A stretch of 64,000 nt of DNA from Streptomyces sp. NBC_01276 (GTDB lineage Bacteria; Actinomycetota; Actinomycetes; Streptomycetales; Streptomycetaceae), in assembly GCF_041435355.1 (NCBI RefSeq), contig NZ_CP108442.1, forward strand, positions 2,294,001 to 2,358,000, read 5' to 3'. Below the pieces are notes generated by a model that had not been told where the DNA came from, did not search any database, and worked only from the letters and a program-made list of their open reading frames with translations. Both the position numbers and the translations under genes were made by a program. Shown one piece after another: positions 33,871 to 44,167 of the stretch; the first letter of the stretch is position 1, and each line of letters starts with the position of its first letter.

Positions 33871-34794
33871 TCAGCCCTTGTCGGCCCTGAGTTCCCTGAT
33901 CAGAGCCCTGACGGCGAGAGTGGACGCCAATTCCGTTGTGGTGACGTATCCCACGCGCCTCACCGGCCCCGCAGGGCCCAATCCGGCGATCTCGACGGCG
34001 TCCGTGGCCTCGCGCAGCGACAGCTCCGGCAGGATCGCCATACCCAGCCCCCGGCCGACCATGGTCAGCACCATGGCGTCGTCCTCGGCCTTCACGGTGG
34101 CCCGCGGGATCCAGTCCTGGGCCCGCCACCAGTCCCGGGTGTAGGAGCCGCAGTTCTCGTCCCAGTCCAGCAGCGGCAGCGCCTTCGGATCGGGGTGCCC
34201 GACCGGATGGACGAGGGAGTAGGCCTCCCGGGTGAGCTCCCCGCTCAGCAGGCCGACCGGCAGACCGGTGGACGGCCCGGCGGATCCCCCGGCCGACGGT
34301 ACGTCGCTGGACGCGCCCAGGGTCGCGATGGCGAGGTCCGCCCGCCCCGCCGCCACCTCCCCCGCGGTCCCGGCGCCGAGTTCGCGCACCACCCTGACCT
34401 CGGGCCGGATCCCGGGGTGCCGTGCGGTCAGCCGTTCCAGCGCGGGCGGCAGCAGGTGCAGGGCCGCGCTGCGGAAGGCGGCGATGCGCAGGACCCCGTC
34501 CGGCACCCCCGGCCCGGCGGGGGCCCGGCCGGCGGCGCGGGCCTCCGCGCCCAGCACCTCGTAGAGCCGCAGGATGCGCCGGCCCAGCGCCACGGCCCGC
34601 TCCCCCGCCAAAGTGGGCGAGGCGCCGGCGCGCCCGCGGTCGAAGAGCACCGCGCCGACCTTGGCCTCACTGCCGCGCACCGAGTGGGAGACGGCCGACT
34701 GGCTGATGCCGAGCCGGTTCGCGGCGGCGGAGAAGCCACCCGTCTCGGCGACGGCGACCAGCACCCTCAGTTCCTGCGGGGCGAGCTCGGTCAC
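33871..34794 (-). CDS. LysR-family transcriptional regulator
   Basis: This 307-residue regulator has an N-terminal winged HTH (LRVLVAVAETGGFSAAANRLGISQSAVSHSVRGSE, about 9-43) and a periplasmic-binding-type effector domain (from about 95; GVLRIAAFRSAALHLLPPALERL). I chose GTG at 34794, preceded by GAGGTGGG; an ATG at 34827 is in frame but lies inside the palindrome TCATGG-N11-CCATGA that looks like its own operator. It is divergent from the NADP-dependent reductase gene, its likely target. Confidence 0.85.
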   Translation of the reverse strand: MTELAPQELRVLVAVAETGGFSAAANRLGISQSAVSHSVRGSEAKVGAVLFDRGRAGASPTLAGERAVALGRRILRLYEVLGAEARAAGRAPAGPGVPDGVLRIAAFRSAALHLLPPALERLTARHPGIRPEVRVVRELGAGTAGEVAAGRADLAIATLGASSDVPSAGGSAGPSTGLPVGLLSGELTREAYSLVHPVGHPDPKALPLLDWDENCGSYTRDWWRAQDWIPRATVKAEDDAMVLTMVGRGLGMAILPELSLREATDAVEIAGLGPAGPVRRVGYVTTTELASTLAVRALIRELRADKG

Positions 34795-34823
34795 GGGGTC
34801 CCACCTCGGTGTATGAGCCGTGT

Positions 34824-34846
34824 TCATGGGTGCGCGGCTTCCATGA
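34824..34846. promoter_or_regulatory. Candidate LysR operator
   Basis: TCATGG and CCATGA form an inverted repeat with an 11-nt spacer in the divergent region, and a second partial repeat (ATGAGCC...TTCAT) overlaps on the LysR side. The spacing fits LysR-type sites. Confidence 0.45.
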
Positions 34847-34893
34847 GCCCAACCCCCTGCCCGGCCTCGGGATTCCTTCCTACGGTCGTCGCC

Positions 34894-35907
34894 ATGACCA
34901 CGCACACCGCTTCCGCCGTCCACCTGACCGCCCGCCCCGTCGGTTTCCCCTCCCCCTCCGGGTTCGCCCACGTCTCCCATCCCGTTCCCGAACCCGCCCC
35001 GGGCACCGCACTGGTGGAGAACCTGCTGCTGTCGGTGGACCCGTACCACCGCGGGATGATGGACGGCGGCGAGGGCGGCTTCGACCTCCACTCCCCCCTC
35101 GAAGGCCGCTCGGTGGGCCGGGTGACCGCCTCCCGCGATCCGGGCCTGGCCGAGGGCGACCTGGTCTTCCACCGCTCGGGCTGGCGCACCCACGCCCTGG
35201 TCACCCTGGGAGTGGACGGCACGCGCAAGCTGCGCGGCCACGCGGGCGTCCCCCTGGAGGCGTACCTGTCCATCCTGGGCGGGACCGGCCTGACCGCGTA
35301 CGCCGCCCTCACCCGGACGGCGGCCCTGCGCGAGGGCGAGGACCTCTTCGTCTCGGCCGCCGCGGGCGGGGTCGGCACGGCCACCGGGCACATCGCCCGG
35401 CTGCTCGGCGCCCGCCGGATCATCGGCAGCGCGGGCTCGGCGGCGAAGGTCCGCCACCTCACCGGGGCCCTCGGCTTCGACGCCGCCTTCGACTACCACG
35501 ACGGGCCGGTCGGCGAGCAGCTGGCGCAGGCCGCCCCGGAGGGCATCGACGTCTACGTGGACAACGTGGGCGGAGACCATCTGGAAGGCGCGATCGACGT
35601 CCTGCGGGAGTACGGGCGGATCGCCTGGGTCGGCGGCATCTCGATGTACAACGGCGACCGCTCCCCCGCCGCACCCCGCAACCTCTTCGAGGTCGTACAC
35701 AAGTCGCTTCGCCTGGAAGGGGTATTGGTTCGAAATCACACCAATCTGCAGGACGAGCTGGAGGACTTCCTGGTCCCCCACCTGCGCAGCGGGCGGGTGA
35801 GCACCGACACCACCGTTTTCCAGGGATTCGACCGGACCGTAGAGGCATTCCTGGGCGTACTGCGCGGGGAGAACCTGGGCAAGATGCTGGTCCGTCTCAA
35901 GGACTGA
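34894..35907 (+). CDS. NADP-dependent medium-chain reductase (MDR, prostaglandin/alkenal reductase type)
   Basis: This 337-residue zinc-free MDR enzyme probably reduces conjugated enals or enones. The N-terminal catalytic domain contains NLLLSVDPYHRGMM (33-46), the cofactor domain the motif AAAGGVGTATGHIARLLGA (about 154-172), and YVDNVGGDHLEGAIDVLREYGRIAWVGGIS is typical of leukotriene B4 dehydrogenase/YncB-like proteins. No ribosome site is seen; TACGGT ends 7 nt before the ATG, so the transcript may be leaderless. It is probably controlled by the divergent LysR. Confidence 0.9.
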   Translation: MTTHTASAVHLTARPVGFPSPSGFAHVSHPVPEPAPGTALVENLLLSVDPYHRGMMDGGEGGFDLHSPLEGRSVGRVTASRDPGLAEGDLVFHRSGWRTHALVTLGVDGTRKLRGHAGVPLEAYLSILGGTGLTAYAALTRTAALREGEDLFVSAAAGGVGTATGHIARLLGARRIIGSAGSAAKVRHLTGALGFDAAFDYHDGPVGEQLAQAAPEGIDVYVDNVGGDHLEGAIDVLREYGRIAWVGGISMYNGDRSPAAPRNLFEVVHKSLRLEGVLVRNHTNLQDELEDFLVPHLRSGRVSTDTTVFQGFDRTVEAFLGVLRGENLGKMLVRLKD

Positions 35908-35924
35908 ATCCGGCCCACCCGGAT

Positions 35925-35942
35925 GTTCACCGAGTTCTTACC
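35925..35942 (+). promoter_or_regulatory. Pho-box-like direct repeat
   Basis: GTTCACC (35925-35931), 4 nt, then TCTTACC (35936-35942) resembles the 11-nt direct repeat bound by PhoP in Streptomyces; the second unit is degenerate. It lies about 85 nt upstream of the phospholipase C gene, a plausible phosphate-starvation target. Confidence 0.45.
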
Positions 35943-36027
35943 GCACGGATGTAGACCTTTGCGGCGGCTGCCGTCACTCTTGCGGTCAATGTGCCAGCGG
36001 GGCACTTGAGTTGGAGGCGAGCAGCCA

Positions 36028-38058
36028 GTGACACCGATCAGCCGCAGAGGTTTCGTGGGAATCGGCGCCGGGCTCGTGGCAGGGGCGACCCTGCCCGCGA
36101 TCACGCCGACGACGGCGGCCGCGGCCGCCGCGACCGGCACGATCACCGATGTGAAGCACGTGGTGATCCTGATGCAGGAGAACCGCAGCTTCGACCACTA
36201 CTTCGGCAGGCTGAAGGGCGTCCGCGGCTTCGGCGACCGCGCCGCCGGCAACATCCCCGGCGGCTGGGGCACGTTCAACCAGGCCAACTGGGTCGGACGC
36301 CAGTACCCGTGGAAGCTCTCCGCCACCCCGGCGGCCGGCGGCGCCGACAGCGAGACCCTGGCCCAGTGCACCGGCGACCTCCCGCACAGCTGGACCTCGC
36401 AGCACGCGGCCTGGAACAAGGGCCGGATGGACAACTGGGTCTACGGCGTCGGCAAGACCCACACCCTCGGCTACCTGGACCGCGGGGACATCCCCTTCCA
36501 CTACGGGCTCGCCGACAACTACACGATCTGCGACGCCTACTTCTGCTCCACCCTCAGCGCCACCGGCCCCAACCGCACGTTCCTGTGGAGCGGCAAGGTC
36601 GAGGCGGCCAGCAAGGACGGCGGCGAGGAGTCCGGGCTGACCTGGGAGACGTACGCGGAGGCGCTCCAGCGGGCCGGGATGACCTGGAAGGTCTACCAGA
36701 ACGCGCAGGACAACTACGGGGACAACGGCCTCGCGTACTTCAAGCAGTTCACCGACGCCAAGCCCGGCGACCCGCTGTGGGACCGGGGCATGGCCTCGGT
36801 CCCCAAGGTCACCGGCTCCACCCCGGACGACATCGCCGCCGCCATCCGCGCGGACGTCGTCGCCGGCACGCTGCCGCAGGTGTCCTGGGTGGTGGCGAAC
36901 GAGGCCTTCTCCGAGCACCCGTACGCCCCGCCCGGTGACGGCGCGCACTTCGTGGACCTGGTCTACCGGGCGCTCGCCGCGAACCCGGAGGTCTTCGACT
37001 CCACCGTCCTGTTCCTCAACTACGACGAGAACGACGGCTTCTTCGACCACGTCCCGCCGCCGGTCGCCCCGCCCGGGACCGCCGGAGAGTTCCTCGACGG
37101 CGTCCCGATCGGCCTCGGCTTCCGCGTCCCGATGCTCGTGATGTCGCCGTGGACCCGGGGCGGCTGGGTCAGCTCCGAGGTCTTCGACCACACCTCGGTG
37201 CTCCGCTTCATGGAGACCTGGACGACGGCCCTGGGCACTCCGGCCACCTGTCCCAACATCAGCCCCTGGCGCCGCAAGGTGGTCGGCGACCTGACCGGCG
37301 TGTTCGACTTCGCGCACCCCGTCTACGGGGTCCCCTCGGGCCTGCCGGGAACCGCCAAGGTGATCGGGCAGGCGACCTGCGGCCCGCTGCCCAACCCGGC
37401 CCCCCAGGACAACGCCCTCCCGGCGCAGGAGCCCGGAACGCGCCCGGCGCGGGCGCTGCCGTACCAGGTCAACGGCAACCTGGACCGCTTCGAGTTCGGG
37501 ACGCTCGGCCAGATCACGGCCTGGTTCTCGATGACCAACCAGGGCGGCCCGGCGAAGCAGGCGGCGCACTTCTCCATCCACCCGCACCAGCACCGGGACA
37601 CCACCGCCTGGCAGTACACCGTCGACCCCGGCACCACCGCCACGGACTGGTTCAGCGTCGGCATCGGCAACGGATCCGGCAAGTACGACATCTCCATGTA
37701 CGGACCCAACCGCTTCCTGCGCCGCTTCATCGGCGACGCGACCAAGGCGGGCAAGTCCCTGGAGGTCGCCGCCCGCTTCGCGGTCGAGTCGGGCACCGGC
37801 AAGATGGCCATCTGGTTCAAGATGACGAACGCGTCCGCCTCGCCGGTCACCTTCACCGTCCGCTCGAACGCCTACCGCACGGACGGGCCGTGGACGTACA
37901 CCGTCCCGGCGAACTCCTCGCGCGAGGACTTCTTCAACGCGGTCGCGTACAGCAAGGGGTGGTACGACTTCACGATCCTGACCGACGCCGACGGCACCTG
38001 GTCGCGCCGCTACACCGGCCACATAGAGACGGGCGCCGCGAGCGTCTCCGGGTCCTGA
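36028..38058 (+). CDS. Tat-exported phosphocholine-type phospholipase C
   Basis: The 676-residue secreted enzyme should release phosphorylated head groups from phospholipids. SRRGFVG (5-11) is a twin-arginine signal followed by a hydrophobic Ala-rich stretch to about residue 36. The catalytic domain starts with HVVILMQENRSFDHYFG (about 44-60) and carries SATGPNRTFLWSG with the likely nucleophilic Thr, and NYDENDGFFDHVPPP with metal ligands. Two repeats of the bacterial phospholipase C C-terminal domain follow (about 480-570 and 580-670). It starts with GTG, with GGAGG 10 nt upstream. The Pho-box-like site suggests induction by phosphate limitation. Confidence 0.92.
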   Translation: MTPISRRGFVGIGAGLVAGATLPAITPTTAAAAAATGTITDVKHVVILMQENRSFDHYFGRLKGVRGFGDRAAGNIPGGWGTFNQANWVGRQYPWKLSATPAAGGADSETLAQCTGDLPHSWTSQHAAWNKGRMDNWVYGVGKTHTLGYLDRGDIPFHYGLADNYTICDAYFCSTLSATGPNRTFLWSGKVEAASKDGGEESGLTWETYAEALQRAGMTWKVYQNAQDNYGDNGLAYFKQFTDAKPGDPLWDRGMASVPKVTGSTPDDIAAAIRADVVAGTLPQVSWVVANEAFSEHPYAPPGDGAHFVDLVYRALAANPEVFDSTVLFLNYDENDGFFDHVPPPVAPPGTAGEFLDGVPIGLGFRVPMLVMSPWTRGGWVSSEVFDHTSVLRFMETWTTALGTPATCPNISPWRRKVVGDLTGVFDFAHPVYGVPSGLPGTAKVIGQATCGPLPNPAPQDNALPAQEPGTRPARALPYQVNGNLDRFEFGTLGQITAWFSMTNQGGPAKQAAHFSIHPHQHRDTTAWQYTVDPGTTATDWFSVGIGNGSGKYDISMYGPNRFLRRFIGDATKAGKSLEVAARFAVESGTGKMAIWFKMTNASASPVTFTVRSNAYRTDGPWTYTVPANSSREDFFNAVAYSKGWYDFTILTDADGTWSRRYTGHIETGAASVSGS

Positions 38059-38074
38059 CCGGACCCTGTCGGGT

Positions 38075-38611
38075 CTAGAGCACGTCGCCGTTGCGCCAGT
38101 CGAAGTCGAGCCGCCCGGCGGGGTCCAGCACGGCCCCGCCGGGCAGCGTCCACACGTACGTCGAGCCCTCCTCGTCGGGGAGCCGCTCGGGGCCGTCCGG
38201 GCCGAGCACGCCGACCGGCCCGGGGTGGGGGCGCCAGCCGCGGCCCGCGTACAGGGCGGCCCCGGCCTCGGAGGCGGACAGGGCGCCCAGCAGGTAGGCC
38301 CGCCCGATCACCCCCTCCAGGCCGGCCATCACCGCCCCGCCCAGCCCTGCGCGGCGCAGGCCGGGCCGTACCGCCACGGCCTCCACGTACCCGGTGCGCA
38401 GGGCGCGGCCCCGGTGCAGCACCCGGCGCTGGACGACGCTGCCGTGCGCGACGAGCTCCCCGTCCCGGTGGAGCAGGGCGTGCACACCCCCGAGGGCGTG
38501 CTCGAAGTCCTCGTCGCCGAAGTCCCCCTCGAAGGCGCGGTCGAGCAGCTCCCGGATCGCGCGCAGCTCCCCGGCGCGCAGTTCGGCGGTGTGGACGAGG
38601 CGTACGGTCAC
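38075..38611 (-). CDS. AAC(2')-like GNAT acetyltransferase
   Basis: This 178-residue GNAT-fold enzyme closely follows aminoglycoside 2'-N-acetyltransferases: VRLVHTAELRAGELRAIRELLDRAFEGDFGDEDFEHALGG at the N terminus, the acetyl-CoA site VEAVAVRPGLRRAGLG (about 80-95), LGALSASEAGAALYAGRGW, and the end DFDWRNGDVL. In mycobacteria such genes are chromosomal and confer modest aminoglycoside resistance or have a housekeeping role; the substrate here is unproven. It starts with GTG inside the stop of the SMI1/KNR4 gene (GTGA overlap), so the two are translationally coupled. Confidence 0.85.
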   Translation of the reverse strand: MTVRLVHTAELRAGELRAIRELLDRAFEGDFGDEDFEHALGGVHALLHRDGELVAHGSVVQRRVLHRGRALRTGYVEAVAVRPGLRRAGLGGAVMAGLEGVIGRAYLLGALSASEAGAALYAGRGWRPHPGPVGVLGPDGPERLPDEEGSTYVWTLPGGAVLDPAGRLDFDWRNGDVL

Positions 38612-39165
38612 GGCTTCTCCAGCCAGTCGGTGTACCAGGTGCGGAAGTCGGGGGCGGCGGGGACGAATCCTCCCCAGTCCGGGTCCAGCCACCACACCTG
38701 TCCGGCGAACGGGCCGTTCAGGATCAGCCGGAGGTACATCCCGCAGCCCTCCTCGGCGAGGGTGAGCGTGCCTGCGGTCAGCTCCGCGGCCGCGCGGCCG
38801 AGCGGCCCGGGGCGCGGCGCGGCCGGCGGGAAGGGCGCCGCCGCACGGCCCGGCCGCCGGTCGTCCTCCCATTCCCCGTCCACCGCCCAGCCCTCCCCGG
38901 CCGCCGCCTCCGGGCGCGGGGTGACCAGCGGCAGCAGCCCGTGGCCGGGCCCCGCCGGGCCGTCTCCCACCGCGGTCACGAAGGCCCGGTACTGCGGCGG
39001 CAGCCGGATCCCGTGCAGCTCCTCGAAGCCGTCGACCGCCGCCGGGGCGAGGGGGGCGGCCAGCGCGTACCGGTGCGTCCGCGCCCCGTGCCGGGCGTGC
39101 CCCGGGTCGCGGGCGGCCTTGTCCCGCAGCCGCTCCCGTACGGCGCGCGCGTCCCAGATCTCCAT
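38608..39165 (-). CDS. SMI1/KNR4 (SUKH) family protein
   Basis: The 185-residue protein has the SMI1/KNR4 signature FEELHGIRLPPQYRAFVTAVGDGPAGPGHGLLPL (about 46-80) and, later, GQVWWLDPDWGGFVP with FRTWYTDWLEK at the C terminus. Members serve as immunity proteins for secreted toxins or as general binding modules. No toxin gene is adjacent, and its 4-nt overlap with the AAC(2')-like gene suggests a joint function instead. The start codon at 39165 has no strong ribosome site. Confidence 0.8.
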   Translation of the reverse strand: MEIWDARAVRERLRDKAARDPGHARHGARTHRYALAAPLAPAAVDGFEELHGIRLPPQYRAFVTAVGDGPAGPGHGLLPLVTPRPEAAAGEGWAVDGEWEDDRRPGRAAAPFPPAAPRPGPLGRAAAELTAGTLTLAEEGCGMYLRLILNGPFAGQVWWLDPDWGGFVPAAPDFRTWYTDWLEKP

Positions 39166-39177
39166 CCGGGGACGGTA

Positions 39178-39894
39178 TCAACGCCCCCGCAGCCTGCCGC
39201 GGAGCCGCCCCAGCTCGGCCCCGGTCAGGCCCGCCGCGCGCAGGTAGGCCTCGGCGTCCAGGCGGTGGGCGGCGTCGCGGGCGAGGGCGTGGACGGTGGT
39301 GCCGAGTCCGGTGACGTAGTCCTCGATCTCGGTGGCGTCGTAGGGGCTGCCCTGCGCGGCGTACCGGGCGCGGACGCGCGGCTCGCTCAGCCCGTGGTCG
39401 TCGGCGATCTCCTCCGCGCTCGCGCCCGCGAGCCGCATCAGGACGAGCGCGACGATCCCGGTGCGGTCGCGGCCCAGGCCGCAGTGGAAGACCACCGCGC
39501 CCGGCGGGGCGTCGGCGACGGCGCGCGCGACGGTGGCGACCCGGTCGGGGAAGCGGTCCAGGAAAGGCCGGAAATACGCGGGGGTCGCGAAACCCGGGGT
39601 GCCCCACCACACGTCCCAGAAGTCCCGGTGCTCGATGCCGTCGAGCGGGATCCCCAGCGTGGTGATCCCGGCCGGGCGGGGTGCGTGGTCCAGCGGCCGC
39701 TCGTCGTCGTTGCGCAGGTCGATGACGGTCCGCACGCCGTGCGCGGCGAGGGTGGTCCAGCCCTTGGCGGTGAGGTCGTCGAGGCTGTCCGCGCGTACCA
39801 GGACCCCGGGCGGCAGGCTCCCGAGGCCGCCGAGGTCGCGGGCGTTGAAGCAGCCCTCCCAGTCGACGAATCGACCGACGTTCGTCACGGTCAT
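39178..39894 (-). CDS. Tyrosine/dual-specificity phosphatase family protein
   Basis: The 238-residue protein carries the Cys-based phosphatase loop VVFHCGLGRDRTGIVALVLM with HCxxGxxR (nucleophilic Cys and Arg), the form found in bacterial Tyr-phosphatases of the MptpB type. FVDWEGCFNARDLGGL near the start and VIDLRNDDERP are also typical. I chose ATG at 39894 because the protein then begins with the conserved segment; an in-frame ATG seven codons upstream is possible. The substrate could be a phosphoprotein or a phosphoinositide. Confidence 0.87.
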   Translation of the reverse strand: MTVTNVGRFVDWEGCFNARDLGGLGSLPPGVLVRADSLDDLTAKGWTTLAAHGVRTVIDLRNDDERPLDHAPRPAGITTLGIPLDGIEHRDFWDVWWGTPGFATPAYFRPFLDRFPDRVATVARAVADAPPGAVVFHCGLGRDRTGIVALVLMRLAGASAEEIADDHGLSEPRVRARYAAQGSPYDATEIEDYVTGLGTTVHALARDAAHRLDAEAYLRAAGLTGAELGRLRGRLRGR

Positions 39895-39975
39895 AGCCCC
39901 CCTGTCAGTACACATCGGACAGTCATCGAGGACGCGGCTCTGGCCTCAGGGGTTCCCCCGCGTGAAGATCTGCGC

Positions 39976-40677
39976 ATGTCGCCCCGTACCCAGCAGTGGA
40001 CCCCGACCCATGGCCAGCCCTACCGGCCCGTCGCCTACCGGCCCGCGCGCATGCCGAGCGAGGAATCCCTCGCGCGCGCGGCGGAGCTGCGGGCCCGGAT
40101 GGACGAGCGGCGCACCGTACGCCACTTCTCCCCGGACCCGGTACCCGACCAGGTCGTCCTCGACGCCGTCGCCTGCGCGGCCACCGCCCCCTCCGGGGCG
40201 CACCAGCAGCCGTGGACCTTCGTCCTGGTCAAGGACCCGGGCGTGCGGCGCCAGATCCGCGCCGCGGCCGAGCAGGAGGAGGAGATCTCCTACGACGGCC
40301 GCCTCGGCGACGAGTGGCTGGCCGCCCTGCGCCCGATCGGCACCGACGCGGTCAAGACCCACCTGACGGACGCCCCGGCGCTGATCGTGGTCTTCCAGCA
40401 GCGGTACTGGCTCGGCCCGGACGGCACGAAGCGCAAGCACTACTACGTCGACGAGTCGGTCGGCATCGCCGTCGGGATGCTGCTGTCCGCCCTGCACCTG
40501 TCGGGCCTGGCGGCCCTCATCCACACCCCGAGCCCGATGCGGTTCCTGGGCCACGTCCTGAACCGCCCGGAGAACGAGAAGGCCTTCGCGGTCATCCCGA
40601 TCGGCTACCCGTCCGCCGACTGCGAGGTCCCGGACCTGATCCGCAAGTCCCTGGACCAGGTGCTGGTGGAGGTCTGA
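39976..40677 (+). CDS. Nitroreductase-fold flavoprotein resembling iodotyrosine deiodinase
   Basis: This 233-residue FMN enzyme has the nitroreductase fold: RRTVRHFSPDPVP (45-57), TAPSGAHQQPWTFVLVKDP (70-88) and GMLLSALHLSGLAAL. It is much closer to animal iodotyrosine deiodinase than to ordinary nitroreductases: the active-site lid motif EEISY gives Glu102 and Tyr106, and Lys127 follows 21 residues later, the exact spacing of the human Glu/Tyr/Lys triad that binds the amino acid part of halotyrosine. The C terminus IPIGYPSADCEVPDLIRKSLDQVLVEV also matches. The likely reaction is reductive dehalogenation of a halotyrosine or related phenol. Confidence 0.85.
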   Translation: MSPRTQQWTPTHGQPYRPVAYRPARMPSEESLARAAELRARMDERRTVRHFSPDPVPDQVVLDAVACAATAPSGAHQQPWTFVLVKDPGVRRQIRAAAEQEEEISYDGRLGDEWLAALRPIGTDAVKTHLTDAPALIVVFQQRYWLGPDGTKRKHYYVDESVGIAVGMLLSALHLSGLAALIHTPSPMRFLGHVLNRPENEKAFAVIPIGYPSADCEVPDLIRKSLDQVLVEV

Positions 40678-40685
40678 GCGGGTCC

Positions 40686-40772
40686 CTCCCGGATCCTGCC
40701 CGGCCCGCACCGCCCGGCGGGATCCGGGAGCGGCGGTCCGGCTCCGGCGGGCCGGACACCCACCGGAGCCGG
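40686..40772 (+). terminator. Two hairpins between the flavoprotein and lipoprotein genes
   Basis: CTCCCGGATCC (40686-40696) pairs with GGATCCGGGAG (40720-40730), extended by about four inner pairs, forming a terminator 8 nt after the stop. A second perfect stem, CCGGCTCCGG (40738-40747) with CCGGAGCCGG (40763-40772), abuts the -10 element of the next gene. Confidence 0.65.
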
Positions 40773-40786
40773 GCTATGTTGATCAC

Positions 40787-41497
40787 ATGACACGCAGTCA
40801 CATCCCCTTGACCTCAACCCTTCTGGCCTGCCTCGCTCTCTCCGCCTGCGCGGCGGACAAGGAACCGCAGGGGGGTCCGCCCGCAGCCGCCGGAGCCCCG
40901 TCCGCCAAGGGGTCCGCCGCGGTGCAGCCCTTCAAGGACGACACCGACGTACCGTTGACCAAGCAGCTCGGCCAGAGCGAACTCACCCAGGCGATTCCCG
41001 ACGCACCCGACGTGGTCCCCGGCTACTACCGCGGCAGCTCGCACAAGAGCCAGCCGGGTAAGGCCGACGACTGCGCCCCGCTGAACGGCCCCGCGCCGTC
41101 CGGCTGGCAGCGGGCGGGCCGCGGCGACTACGACTTCCAGGGCTCGACCCTCTCCCGAGGGATCAGAGTGAAGGTCTGCCAGTTCGACAACGCCCAGAAC
41201 GCGAAAGCGGCGTACGACCTGTGGCCGGACAAGGACGAAGTGACTGAGGTCAAGGGGTCCAGCCAAGTCGGAGAGGAATCGATTTTCCTCGCGCACCGCG
41301 GATCGGGCGGTTCGGTCGCCGGCTACAGCCGGTCCGGCACGGTCGTCGTGCGGATCCATGTCGAAGACGCGGGCGGGGACCCCAAGGACGCCCATGACGT
41401 GCTGGCCGCCACCATCAAGCGGCTCCAGCAGGTCCAGGCGGGGCGTCGGGCCACGGCGACGGCGACGGAGATCGCCGAGCTGGAGCGGGCCCGGTAG
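40787..41497 (+). CDS. Lipoprotein of unknown function
   Basis: The 236-residue protein has a lipoprotein signal: basic start, hydrophobic TLLACLALSAC with the lipobox LSAC (Cys21). After a Gly/Ala/Pro-rich tether the mature part (about 55-225) is a single domain with a likely disulphide between ADDC and VKVC. I recognise no family. TATGTT lies 7 nt before the ATG and no ribosome site is visible, so the mRNA may be leaderless. It converges on pruA across a strong terminator. Confidence 0.75.
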   Translation: MTRSHIPLTSTLLACLALSACAADKEPQGGPPAAAGAPSAKGSAAVQPFKDDTDVPLTKQLGQSELTQAIPDAPDVVPGYYRGSSHKSQPGKADDCAPLNGPAPSGWQRAGRGDYDFQGSTLSRGIRVKVCQFDNAQNAKAAYDLWPDKDEVTEVKGSSQVGEESIFLAHRGSGGSVAGYSRSGTVVVRIHVEDAGGDPKDAHDVLAATIKRLQQVQAGRRATATATEIAELERAR

Positions 41498-41517
41498 CGG
41501 CGCCCGGCAAATGGATA

Positions 41518-41558
41518 CCGCCCCCGCTCCGGACTTGGGGGTACCGGAGCGGGGGCGG
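41518..41558. terminator. Bidirectional terminator between the lipoprotein gene and pruA
   Basis: A perfect 15-bp stem (41518-41532 with 41544-41558) and an 11-nt loop lie between the convergent stops at 41497 and 41577. Confidence 0.82.
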
Positions 41559-41576
41559 GGTTCAGCGGGGGGCGGG

Positions 41577-43208
<1,632 letters not shown>

Positions 43209-43240
43209 GGGGCTGGTAACTCCTTGAGCTAGTGGGGTGC

Positions 43241-44167
43241 CTAGTTCTTGGTGATCATCGAGCGGAGGAAGAACAGCAGGTTGGCCGGCTTCTCCGCGAG
43301 GCGGCGCATGAAGTAGCCGTACCAGTCGGTGCCGTAGGCCGTGTAGACGCGCATCCGGTGGCCCTCGGCGGCCAGCCGCAGGTGCTCCTCGCTGCGGATG
43401 CCGTACAGCATCTGGAACTCGTACTCATCCAGCTTGCGCCCTGCCTGGCGGGCCAGCTCCTGGCCGATGGCGATGAGACGCGGGTCGTGGGACCCGATCA
43501 TCGGGTAGCCGTCGCCCTCCATCAGGATCTTCATGATCCGGACGTACGCCTTGTCGATCTCGGCCTTGTCCTGGTACGCGACCTCGGCCGGCTCCTTGTA
43601 GGCGCCCTTCACGATGCGGACGCGGCTGCCGGCGGCGGCCAGGCGGCGGGCGTCGGCCTCGGTGCGGAAGAGGTAGGCCTGGATCACGCAGCCGGTCTGC
43701 GGGAAGTCCCGGCGCAGCTCCTCGTGGATGGCGAACATGGAGTCGAGGGTGGTGTGGTCCTCGGCGTCCAGGGTCACGGTGGTGCCGATGGCCGCGGCGG
43801 CCTCGACGACCGGGCGGACGTTGGCGAGGGCCAGCTCGTGGCCGCCCTCCAGCGCCTGGCCGAACATGGACAGCTTGACGGACATCTCGACCGTCTCGCC
43901 CAGGCCCAGCGCGCCGAGGCGCTCGATGAGCTCCAGGTAGGCGTCGCGGGCCGCGTGGGACTGCTCCACGGCGGTGATGTCCTCGCCGACGACGTCGAGC
44001 GTGATCTCCAGGCCGCGCCGCGTGAGGTCCTCCACGATCGGGATGACCTGGTCGACCGTCTCACCCGGGATGAAGCGGTTCACCACGGGCTTGGTCACGG
44101 GGGCGGCGGAGACGATTCGACGCATCTTGTCGCTGCGCGAAGCGGCGAGGATCACGGGACCCAGCAC
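43241..44167 (-). CDS. putA: Proline dehydrogenase (monofunctional PRODH)
   Basis: The 308-residue FAD enzyme oxidises proline to P5C and passes electrons to quinones. The barrel shows VSVKLSMFG-type and TLDAEDHTTLD strands, RIVKGAYKEPAEVAYQDK, GSHDPRLI and the proline-binding helix YGYFMRRLAEKPANL with the conserved Tyr and Arg-Arg. It starts with GTG and has GGAGG 6 nt upstream. It is the first gene of the put operon, divergent from a PucR-type regulator. Confidence 0.95.
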   Translation of the reverse strand: MLGPVILAASRSDKMRRIVSAAPVTKPVVNRFIPGETVDQVIPIVEDLTRRGLEITLDVVGEDITAVEQSHAARDAYLELIERLGALGLGETVEMSVKLSMFGQALEGGHELALANVRPVVEAAAAIGTTVTLDAEDHTTLDSMFAIHEELRRDFPQTGCVIQAYLFRTEADARRLAAAGSRVRIVKGAYKEPAEVAYQDKAEIDKAYVRIMKILMEGDGYPMIGSHDPRLIAIGQELARQAGRKLDEYEFQMLYGIRSEEHLRLAAEGHRMRVYTAYGTDWYGYFMRRLAEKPANLLFFLRSMITKN

